A stretch of 64,000 nucleotides of DNA, taken from Kluyvera cryocrescens NBRC 102467 (GTDB lineage: Bacteria; Pseudomonadota; Gammaproteobacteria; Enterobacterales; Enterobacteriaceae). The position numbers were made by a program, and so were the translations under genes. The notes under the pieces are model-generated. The model made no database searches. It was not told the DNA's origin and saw only the letters and a list, made by a program, of their open reading frames with translations. Numbering within the stretch: the stretch's first letter is position 1; every line of letters begins with the position of its first letter. This document shows, one piece after another, positions 28,678-35,720 of the stretch. Where the stretch lies: positions 282,667 through 346,666 of the forward strand of contig NZ_BCTM01000001.1 in assembly GCF_001571285.1 (NCBI RefSeq). The letters are read 5' to 3'.

Positions 28678-29025
28678 TCAGCTAGCGTAAGTTGAGCGTT
28701 TCATAATGATATCTCTCTGCGGGTCTGACCCAACCTGACAAATATGCCCTCCAACCTCGGTAAACCCAAGCTTACGATAAAAAGTGACTGCCCTTGGGTT
28801 ATGTTCTCAGACACCTAACCAGACAGGATCCGATCCCTTTGCCTCAAATTCAGCAAAGCACTTTTGCATCAGTGCTTGTGCAAATCCTTTACCATGGTAG
28901 GGCTCATCGACATACAGGCACAGAATTTCTCTGGCATGGATGCTATTGACACAGGGACAAAACTCTTCCCACCTTAGTTGAGCGTAAATTTGTAGAGAAA
29001 ACTCATGAGTTAGAAATTCAATCAA
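28678..29025 (-). pseudogene. GNAT acetyltransferase pseudogene, internal TGA and missing N-terminus
   Basis: Read on the minus strand, the frame gives a GNAT core (EILCLYVDEPYHGKGFAQAL, the acetyl-CoA loop), then WLGV, a TGA at 28809-28807, and continues in the same frame with EHNPRAVTFYRKLGF to a final stop at 28678. The family normally reads WLGVWEHN here, so TGA probably replaced a TGG. The first about 50 residues expected of such a protein are also absent: the frame begins at a TTG at 29025. The gene is dead or a relic. Confidence 0.8.
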
Positions 29026-29112
29026 TTATATGAAGGAAAAGTAGAGGAGGGGGGCTCTCTTTAGGAGAGCCATGAGTGGAAATGGATATTAGCAAAAGGA
29101 GTTATTTCCACA

Positions 29113-30249
29113 TTAAGAATTAAGTTCATACCCATCAACCACACCATTTTTTATTCTGTAAATAACATTAGCTGAAATTGACTCAAAGTAAACATACCCA
29201 ACTGCTTGGATTATATTTATTAGCATGCAGGAAAGTGAAACCATAAATAATGGTAGCGAGGATGTGTTGTAGTTTATCAGGTAAATGATTTCGCCATAAT
29301 ACAATGGCCCACACATTGCGAGTGCTAATGATATAAATAAAAAGCCTTTTATTATTTTTATTAAAAATATAGAGGCGTTTATTTGTTTTCTTATCTTTTC
29401 ATCGCCTAAGAGATAAAGGTTGAAATCTTGAGATTTTGTTGTGTCCACTGAGAAGATATTAAAAATATGTGGGTATATCAATGATATGTCCTTTATTTTC
29501 ATAAGATTCATCATCTCTATTCTCCGCGTGACGAACAGTGAGCCCAACCAAAAAACCATGAATACAGGCATAGCATAACTAGCAATTTTGGCTATGCTTA
29601 TCAATGACACACTAGATGCCATGTCACCTATTTTAAATGGGATGATTAAGGTTGATTCTATGTTGACTATCTCTATTTTTGAATTACTCTCATCTCTTAT
29701 TCTTCCATCCAACCAGTTCATTGCATCATGATAGTTTGCGATTTTATTTTTTTCAGGGAGGGCCGATTTTATTTTATCCATTACAATATAGCCCAAACTT
29801 GATTTTTCAATCTCTTTTTTCAACACATCGTACATAAAGTAATTTAACTCGTTAATTGAACTCACCTCATCAAGGTCTATTTCAATCAAACTCTTATTTA
29901 TTGAGTTTTTTCTAATGGAAAAAAATTCATTTTCGATTTCTGATTTATAGCTTGCAATGTCCACCTCTGAACCATTAATTCTTTTTCGAAAGTCTAGAAC
30001 ATCCGATACGTTTTCATTAACAGCTGAAATTTGTTTTTCGATATATTCTATCTTTATTTTTTTTGTTTCGATTTGTTGTTTTATATCTTTGTATGAGGTT
30101 ATTAAAGCAAATAGATTCTGGCTGCTTAATGTGATTAATAAAGAGCAGGTGAGGAAACTAAAAATAACAACAACAATACTCATGTATAATAATCTATCAA
30201 ATCTTTTTCCTAGTTCGTACAACCTATCCACTATTTTTCTCACTTTCAA
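29113..30249 (-). CDS. Unknown membrane protein with long coiled coil
   Basis: A 378-residue protein that I do not recognise. One transmembrane helix at about residues 20-45 is followed by a predicted coiled coil (about 50-115, IKQQIETKKIKIEYIEKQ) and a mixed soluble region. Three more hydrophobic segments follow near 220-240, 300-325 and 330-360. The topology suggests a large domain on one side of the inner membrane held by a C-terminal helical bundle. The gene is far richer in A+T than the core genes (many AAA, ATT and TTT codons), a sign of recent acquisition. It is alone on its strand, between an acetyltransferase relic and repeat-bearing spacer. Confidence 0.75.
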   Translation of the reverse strand: MKVRKIVDRLYELGKRFDRLLYMSIVVVIFSFLTCSLLITLSSQNLFALITSYKDIKQQIETKKIKIEYIEKQISAVNENVSDVLDFRKRINGSEVDIASYKSEIENEFFSIRKNSINKSLIEIDLDEVSSINELNYFMYDVLKKEIEKSSLGYIVMDKIKSALPEKNKIANYHDAMNWLDGRIRDESNSKIEIVNIESTLIIPFKIGDMASSVSLISIAKIASYAMPVFMVFWLGSLFVTRRIEMMNLMKIKDISLIYPHIFNIFSVDTTKSQDFNLYLLGDEKIRKQINASIFLIKIIKGFLFISLALAMCGPLYYGEIIYLINYNTSSLPLFMVSLSCMLINIIQAVGYVYFESISANVIYRIKNGVVDGYELNS

Positions 30250-30952
30250 AGGCGATATAGATAGGTTATATCATGCATTCATCTTTTGAACTAAACAATC
30301 TATATCAGATAACAGTTCTCTTCGCAGTTGTGTCCCTACTCTTTGGTGGCCCGTAGGCTCCTGAGCTGGACATCGTGCGGGACTACCTCACAGTCAATTG
30401 TAAGCAGTAAAGAGGAACGAGAACCATTCATAGAGCCTAACACAGTAAATGCCGCATTGAATCCCACGACTCGGCACGATCAACGTAAGATAATCGGAGT
30501 TTGCTGCATGGTGACAAATGGAAAATGTGAAGGTAAAGAAAACGACATTACTAACTGACGTTTGTATCTAACACTGGGGACAGGTCACCTTGAATCGATG
30601 GAAGTCTCATTATTCATAAGCCGTGCTTCTCAGGGTTCTCCTGCAGTGGATAGTTTGTACGATTTGCTCCTCCGGAAACTACGGGTCAGAAAAGTTGAAA
30701 ATTGAGAGTATGTACTAGGTACCTCAACGTCCGCTCATCGCTCACAGCGGACCTTCAACTCAGTTTGCTTGCCCGCTTCGTGCCGAAAGCGGGCATTGCT
30801 AACATCCATCTCCATCAATCTGTGGAAACAGTTCACTGTAATGTCACGTTGAATCCTGTTTCTAAAAGCAGATAGTCCGGTTTGCCGGGAAATTTACAAA
30901 AGGACGGCGTCTCTTGTTAGAGATTCTCCCTGCTTCACACTGCTGATTCTTC
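30250..30952. other. Intergenic spacer of the AT-rich island, gene debris possible
   Basis: About 700 bp with no supportable intact gene. A 76-codon plus-strand frame at 30328-30558 has no ribosome binding site. Base composition is mixed, with GC-richer patches around 30330-30520 that look like remnants of a former gene, but no family was recognised. The right part carries two adjacent hairpins (30729-30752 and 30770-30795). Confidence 0.45.
30725..30795. repeat. Hairpin repeat copy 1, two adjacent dyads
   Basis: First dyad GTCCGCT ... AGCGGAC (30729-30752, 10-nt loop CATCGCTCAC). Second dyad TGCCCGCTT ... AAGCGGGCA (30770-30795). The first is repeated with variation at about 31925, 32094 and 33129, in the spacers around the two plus-strand genes of the island. 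Confidence 0.75.
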
Positions 30953-31780
30953 ATGAATTTTAGTATAATTAGTGAAAAAAATATTTTGCTTGTTATCATA
31001 TACATGAGGACTTTTTCAGAAGAACTGAGAAAAGTTCGGGTTTCACTGAACACCATAACAATTAAGAAGATTAACTGTCTGGTAAGTGATTATTTTATTC
31101 ATAAAAAAACAAATATCATGATAATTGATTTTATAAAAAGCAAGGAAGCCTTGCTAATATTGACAATAACTGTTCTGTCTTATATGTCTGCAATTTCATT
31201 TGAATATGGCTATGCATATCATTTTGATTATCCTATGGAGTTTATAACGTTAGATTCTAAATTTTTATTTGTGGGTATGTCATATTTATTTTTCAATATA
31301 ATTTGTGTTATGTTGATGTTTTTTACTCCATGGCCTGAAAGTAAAGTAAAAGCAGTTCAGGTTACTGCAGTTACAGTTTTTATTATGGTTGTTTTTATTG
31401 TTCAGTCTTATAGACATGATTCAGAATATGGTGGCTTTTTCGTTTTAAGTTCATCAATAGCAACAGTTACTTATATTATATACAGAATTGTTAAAAATCA
31501 TAAACGTAATCCAAGTTATTTAATTTGGTCGGCGACCCTTCCCCTTATTGCCATAATGACATTTAGCTTCTTAATTGGTTTACAACAAGCATCATTAAAA
31601 AAAGAATTCAGTTACTTTCATGATCAAGTTAAAGACTATGTGATTATTAGGTTGTATGACGGTAACCTTGTCGCTAAAGAAGTGAATATAAAAGAGCGTA
31701 AGCTAGGGAGTGAGATATTATACATACCTAGCTATAACCCAGCCCCTATAACGTTGAATAAAATTAAAATAGAAAAATAG
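30953..31780 (+). CDS. Unknown multi-pass membrane protein
   Basis: A 275-codon frame of unknown family, very AT-rich. Five hydrophobic segments are visible at about residues 67-90, 105-127, 132-152, 160-180 and 190-212. A soluble C-terminal tail of about 60 residues follows (VKDYVIIRLYDGNLVAKEVNIKE ... ) that may form a small beta domain. No clear ribosome binding site marks the start; ATGs at 30953, 31004 and 31118 are all possible, and the last (MIIDFIKSKEALL) places the start just before the first helix. It lies between hairpin repeat copies 1 and 2 and is followed by an inverted repeat. Confidence 0.7.
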   Translation: MNFSIISEKNILLVIIYMRTFSEELRKVRVSLNTITIKKINCLVSDYFIHKKTNIMIIDFIKSKEALLILTITVLSYMSAISFEYGYAYHFDYPMEFITLDSKFLFVGMSYLFFNIICVMLMFFTPWPESKVKAVQVTAVTVFIMVVFIVQSYRHDSEYGGFFVLSSSIATVTYIIYRIVKNHKRNPSYLIWSATLPLIAIMTFSFLIGLQQASLKKEFSYFHDQVKDYVIIRLYDGNLVAKEVNIKERKLGSEILYIPSYNPAPITLNKIKIEK

Positions 31781-31786
31781 GTTCAT

Positions 31787-31816
31787 ATAGTGACCTTATG
31801 AAAAACAGGTCACTAT
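31787..31816 (+). terminator. Inverted repeat after the membrane-protein gene
   Basis: ATAGTGACC (31787-31795) and GGTCACTAT (31808-31816), a perfect 9-bp stem with a 12-nt loop, begin 6 bp past the stop codon. A T-rich stretch follows about 18 bp later. It may be a weak terminator. Confidence 0.45.
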
Positions 31817-31923
31817 CGTTGATATTTTATATTATTTTTTAACGACTTTGGTAGTAAAATTATCGTAAATCCCCTACATAACAAGACCATTCACTATTAG
31901 ATCTGTTTTACTCTCAATAAAGT

Positions 31924-31965
31924 CAACTTCCGCTCCTCGCTCAGTGCGGACCTCCAGCTAAGTTC
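31924..31965. repeat. Hairpin repeat copy 2
   Basis: TTCCGCTCCTCGCTCAGTGC followed by GGACCTCCAGCTAAGTT, clearly related to copy 1 over about 40 bp. The stem TCCGC / GCGGA is kept (31929-31950). Confidence 0.7.
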
Positions 31966-31980
31966 GCCGTGTCATAACAG

Positions 31981-32017
31981 GAAAGCCCATTATACACATG
32001 TATAATGGGCTTTCTTG
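31981..32017. terminator. Strong bidirectional hairpin
   Basis: A perfect 15-bp stem GAAAGCCCATTATAC / GTATAATGGGCTTTC with an ACAT loop, then TTGT. It lies 16 bp past hairpin repeat copy 2, between the membrane-protein gene and the LRAT-like gene. Confidence 0.7.
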
Positions 32018-32091
32018 TGCTGATTCGTTGGTTCGCTTCCCTTCATTATTAAGTGATGCCACCATTGAGAACCTGTTCCATAGGGAAGCAT

Positions 32092-32150
32092 GACTGCTCT
32101 TCGCTCAACGTGGACATCATTAACCTCGTTTAACTTCTCCTGTCATAAGG
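32092..32150. repeat. Hairpin repeat copy 3 (degenerate)
   Basis: CTGCTCTTCGCTCAACGTGG followed by ACATCATTAACC aligns with copies 1 and 2, and shares the downstream GTCATAA with copy 2, but the stem has decayed. It lies about 100 bp before the LRAT-like gene. Confidence 0.5.
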
Positions 32151-32251
32151 GGAAAAAGTCTTTACAAAATAATTTGAACGCTTGGTGATTTCCAAACAAT
32201 ACTTTCGGGTATAAACTCGGCGGATATGATTAGCTGAAAATGGAGTAATCG

Positions 32252-32953
32252 ATGTTTACCCTTGGCGCACACCTTTCATCCAAACGTACCGGATATACTC
32301 ATCATGGTATTTACATTGGGAGTGGTAAAGTTATCCATTATTCAGGTCTGGCAAGTGGGTTAAGCAAAGGTAAAATCTGTGAGACTTCGTTTGAAGACTT
32401 CAATCAGAACCAGAGCGAAGTTGCCATTATCGAACATCTGGATGCTAAATGTGTTTACTCCAATGTAGATATTGTGAAAAGGGCTAAATCCAGACTGGGT
32501 GAGGATGGATATAATATATTCAACAACAACTGTGAGCATTTTGCGACATGGTGTGTGACTGGCGTTAGTGAAAGCGCTCAGGTCAAAACAGTGAAGACTA
32601 TGGCAGTATCTGTAGGGCAGGCGGGGGTCAATGCTTACAGCTATTATAAAATAACTCAAACAGCCCCCACGGTATTAAGAACTGCGGCGTCCATGGCAAG
32701 CCGTCAGGTTGCTACGCGAGCTATAGCATCAGGGGCAATGACATCCGGTACTTCAGCATTGACCGGTATATCGTCTGTTGCTAGTGGTGCAGGGTTAACT
32801 ACAGCAGCTTTCTCTGGTGGAGCGAGTACTATTGTTGGCTTAACTGGAGCTTCAGCAGCTACAGTAGCTGCGGCCCCCGTTGTGCTTGCCGCGGGAGGCG
32901 TAGCTTTAGTTGGGTATGGTGTATATAAAGTATGGTCATGGCTTAGCGACTAA
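32252..32953 (+). CDS. LRAT-like (NlpC/P60-superfamily) protein with hydrophobic C-terminus
   Basis: A 233-residue protein. The first about 105 residues match the lecithin retinol acyltransferase/H-rev107 fold: HHGIYIGSGKVIHY holds His18 and His29, and NNCEHFATWC holds Cys94 of the NCEHF motif, the expected His-His-Cys catalytic set. Eukaryotic members are thiol acyltransferases or phospholipases that act on membrane lipids. The remaining about 125 residues are rich in Ala, Ser, Gly and Thr with long hydrophobic runs (about 175-230), suggesting membrane insertion. There is no signal peptide. It is preceded by a weak ribosome binding site (TGGAG). Function in bacteria is not established; toxin, effector or lipid remodelling roles are all possible. 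Confidence 0.8.
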   Translation: MFTLGAHLSSKRTGYTHHGIYIGSGKVIHYSGLASGLSKGKICETSFEDFNQNQSEVAIIEHLDAKCVYSNVDIVKRAKSRLGEDGYNIFNNNCEHFATWCVTGVSESAQVKTVKTMAVSVGQAGVNAYSYYKITQTAPTVLRTAASMASRQVATRAIASGAMTSGTSALTGISSVASGAGLTTAAFSGGASTIVGLTGASAATVAAAPVVLAAGGVALVGYGVYKVWSWLSD

Positions 32954-32973
32954 TTCTCAAATAAGCATTTAAA

Positions 32974-33081
32974 CGCCGTGGTCGTAGTGTCGATGAGTTC
33001 TCCGAGGTGATCGGAATCGACGTTGCGGATGCAACGCTGGAGGGCTATGTAAAATACGGTGATCTGCTCCCTGTCGGTTAA
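32974..33081 (+). pseudogene. C-terminal gene remnant
   Basis: A 35-codon open stretch without a start codon (RRGRSVDEFSEVIGIDV...KYGDLLPVG, then TAA). It is GC-richer than the LRAT-like gene just before it and reads like the natural end of a protein. I cannot name the family. It suggests an older gene was cut when the island's cargo arrived. Confidence 0.4.
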
Positions 33082-33127
33082 CACACGGGAAGGTGAGTAG
33101 AGCATAATCAATGGCGATGATAGTTGT

Positions 33128-33160
33128 GAACGTCTGCTCCTCGCTCACAGCAGACTATAT
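33128..33160. repeat. Hairpin repeat copy 4
   Basis: GTCTGCT (33132-33138) pairs with AGCAGAC (33149-33155) around TCCTCGCTCA-like loop sequence. Compared with copy 1 (GTCCGCT / AGCGGAC) one base has changed in each arm so that pairing is preserved. Confidence 0.7.
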
Positions 33161-33168
33161 TTGGGGAG

Positions 33169-33204
33169 TTGCCGGGCCCTCTCCTCAAAGGGAGAACCCG
33201 GCAA
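33169..33204. terminator. Hairpin downstream of bglX
   Basis: TTGCCGGG (33169-33176) and CCCGGCAA (33197-33204), with an inner CTCTCC/GGGAGA-like pairing, lie 20 bp past the bglX stop. No T-run follows on the minus strand, so it may protect the mRNA end rather than terminate. Confidence 0.5.
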
Positions 33205-33223
33205 AGCGTCGTAGGGGGCAAAC

Positions 33224-35521
33224 TTACTGCAGCTCGAATTCACCCTGCTTCACGCGTGCGGAATCCACGCCGATAAAGACGTTGAATTTGCCCGGCTCGG
33301 CGGCGTACTTCATCTGCTGGTTCCAGAACTTCAGCTGGCTTTCATCAATCGGGAAGCTGACAGTCTGGGTTTCGCCCGGTTTCAGCGTCACTTTCTCAAA
33401 ACCTTTCAACTGTTTCACCGGACGACTCATCGACGCAGTCACGTCCTGCAAGTACATCTGAATAACCGTCGCCCCTTCACGTTTACCGCTGTTGGTCACC
33501 TGTACGCTGGCGGTGACGCTGCCGTTAGCCTTCATGCTCGGCGCGGACATTTTGACATCGGACACGGTGAAGGTGGTGTAGCTCAGGCCATAACCGAACG
33601 GATACAGCGGGCCATTGGCCTCGTCAAAGTAGCGCGAGGTATATTTGTTCGGCTTGTCAGCGTTGTATGGACGGCCGGTGTTGAGGTGGCTGTAGTACTG
33701 CGGGATCTGCCCCACGGAGCGTGGGAAGGACATCGGCAGTTTACCGGACGGGTTGTAGTCGCCAAACAGCACGTCCGCGATGGCGTTGCCGCCTTCGGTA
33801 CCGGCAAACCACGTTTCCAGAATGGCGTCAGCCTGCTGATCTTCTTTCACCAGCGTCAGCGGACGACCGTTCATCAGCACCAGCACCAGCGGTTTACCGG
33901 TGGCTTTCAGCGCGGCAATCAGATCCTGTTGGCTTTTAGGAATGGAGAGTTCAGTACGGCTGGAGGCTTCGTGAGCCATGCCCTGCGCTTCGCCAACCAC
34001 CGCCACCACCACGTCTGATTGCTTGGCGGCGTTGACCGCTTCATCAATCATCGTCTGCGGCGAGCGCGGATCAATTTTTACCGCTTCTTCGTACAGGTTC
34101 AGGAAGTCAACGATGCCTTTATCATTAGTGGCGTTCGCGCCTTTGGCGTAAATCACTTTCCCCTGCCCGGCCATCACGTTTTTAATGCCGCTCAATACGG
34201 TGACCGACTGCCCGGCAACGCCCGCCGCCGACCAACTGCCCATCACATCGCGCTGGCTATCCGCCAGTGGACCGACAACGGCAACAGTGGCGTCTTTCTT
34301 AAGCGGCAAGGTTTCCAGACGGTTTTTCAGCAGCACCAGGCTTTGACGCGCCACTTCACGGGCCTCTGCGCGGTGCAGACGGCTCTCGGCATTGGTGTCC
34401 TGCGGATCAGAATCTTTCGGCCCTAAGTGGCTGTACGGATCGTTAAACAGCCCCATATCGTACTTCACGTTCAGCACGTGACGCGTCGCATCGTCCAGCT
34501 CCGCCATGGTTATCTTGCCGGACTTCACCAGCCCCGGCAGGTATTTGCTGTAGTACTCATCGCTCATACTCATATCAATACCGGCCTTCAGCGCCACGCG
34601 TACCGCATCTTCCGGATCGGCCGCCACGCCGTGTTTGATAAGCTCTTTAATCGCCCCGTGATCGGAAACGGTGATGCCTTTAAAGCCCCACTGGTTACGC
34701 AGCACATCTTTCAGCAGCCATGCGTCAGAGGTCGCCGGCGTGCCATTTAGCGAGTTCAGGCCGATCATCACCGCGCCGCTGCCCGCGTCCAGCCCGGCTT
34801 TATACGGCGGCATATAGTCGTTGAACAGGCGCTGCGGACTCATGTCGACGGTGTTGTATTCTTTACCACCTTCTACTGCGCCGTAGGCGGCGAAGTGCTT
34901 GACGCTGGTCATCACCGAGTAGCGATCCGCCGGGCTTGTACCCTGCATCGCTTTCACCATGGTCTCCCCCATGATGGCGGTTAAATAGGTATCTTCACCA
35001 AACCCTTCCGAGGCACGGCCCCAGCGCGGATCGCGCGAGACATCCACCATCGGCGCCCAGGTCATATTTAAACCATCGTCCGCTGCTTCATAAGCCGATA
35101 CACGGCCAACGGTTTTCACCGCATCAAGATTAAATGTTGAAGCTAAGCCCAGGCTTATCGGGAAAACGGTACGCTGACCGTGAACCACATCGTAGGCGAA
35201 GAACAGCGGGATTTTCAGGCGGCTCAGCGACATCACCTGATCCTGCATCGCGCGGATATCCTGACGAGTGACGGTGTTAAAAATGGCCCCCACCTGGCCG
35301 TCTTTGATCATCTCGCGGATGGCTTCTTTCGGGTTATCTGGGCCGACGCTAATCAGTCGCAGCTGGCCGATTTTTTCATCGACGGTCATCTTTTTCAGCA
35401 GTTCGGTCACAAACGCATCCCGCGCCTGCGGCGTCAGCGGATGATTGCCGAACAAATCCTCAGCCAGAGCGGGTTGCAGCGCCAGGCTCACCGCGACGCT
35501 TACAGATAATAGCCATTTCAT
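33224..35521 (-). CDS. bglX: Periplasmic beta-glucosidase BglX (GH3)
   Basis: A 765-residue glycoside hydrolase family 3 enzyme with a signal peptide (about residues 1-20, ending ALA). The N-terminal TIM-barrel domain carries KHFAAYGAVEGGKEYN and the nucleophile Asp in GITVSDHGAIKEL. The alpha/beta sandwich domain includes SDVVVAVVGEAQGMAHEASSR, and a C-terminal fibronectin-III-like domain follows. Length and sequence match E. coli BglX. It cleaves terminal beta-glucosyl residues in the periplasm. It is divergent from dld, as in E. coli. Confidence 0.96.
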   Translation of the reverse strand: MKWLLSVSVAVSLALQPALAEDLFGNHPLTPQARDAFVTELLKKMTVDEKIGQLRLISVGPDNPKEAIREMIKDGQVGAIFNTVTRQDIRAMQDQVMSLSRLKIPLFFAYDVVHGQRTVFPISLGLASTFNLDAVKTVGRVSAYEAADDGLNMTWAPMVDVSRDPRWGRASEGFGEDTYLTAIMGETMVKAMQGTSPADRYSVMTSVKHFAAYGAVEGGKEYNTVDMSPQRLFNDYMPPYKAGLDAGSGAVMIGLNSLNGTPATSDAWLLKDVLRNQWGFKGITVSDHGAIKELIKHGVAADPEDAVRVALKAGIDMSMSDEYYSKYLPGLVKSGKITMAELDDATRHVLNVKYDMGLFNDPYSHLGPKDSDPQDTNAESRLHRAEAREVARQSLVLLKNRLETLPLKKDATVAVVGPLADSQRDVMGSWSAAGVAGQSVTVLSGIKNVMAGQGKVIYAKGANATNDKGIVDFLNLYEEAVKIDPRSPQTMIDEAVNAAKQSDVVVAVVGEAQGMAHEASSRTELSIPKSQQDLIAALKATGKPLVLVLMNGRPLTLVKEDQQADAILETWFAGTEGGNAIADVLFGDYNPSGKLPMSFPRSVGQIPQYYSHLNTGRPYNADKPNKYTSRYFDEANGPLYPFGYGLSYTTFTVSDVKMSAPSMKANGSVTASVQVTNSGKREGATVIQMYLQDVTASMSRPVKQLKGFEKVTLKPGETQTVSFPIDESQLKFWNQQMKYAAEPGKFNVFIGVDSARVKQGEFELQ

Positions 35522-35720
35522 ATTCTTGTAGTCTCTTTGAGTACGTGCCGATTAGACCGACGAGGGTCGATGAAAAACCGCAGTTTGCCATAAACTTAAA
35601 TGACCACGTTACAGAAAGCTAAAGTTTATTCTCTGATTTTTAGAAACATTCACTCACCAAATGGTCATACAAAGCGCTATTCTTAGAAACGAAAATTTGT
35701 CCCACCACAAGGAGTGGAGA

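Noticed and set aside
30328-30558. 76-codon frame in the island spacer
   Set aside because: No ribosome binding site and no recognisable fold; it is probably debris.
32252-32953. Calling the LRAT-like gene a toxin with the upstream membrane gene as its immunity gene
   Set aside because: Nothing in the sequence shows toxicity or pairing; a roughly 470-bp gap and a strong hairpin separate the genes.
28678-33223. Prophage or integrative element
   Set aside because: No integrase, phage structural gene, tRNA target or direct-repeat ends were found.
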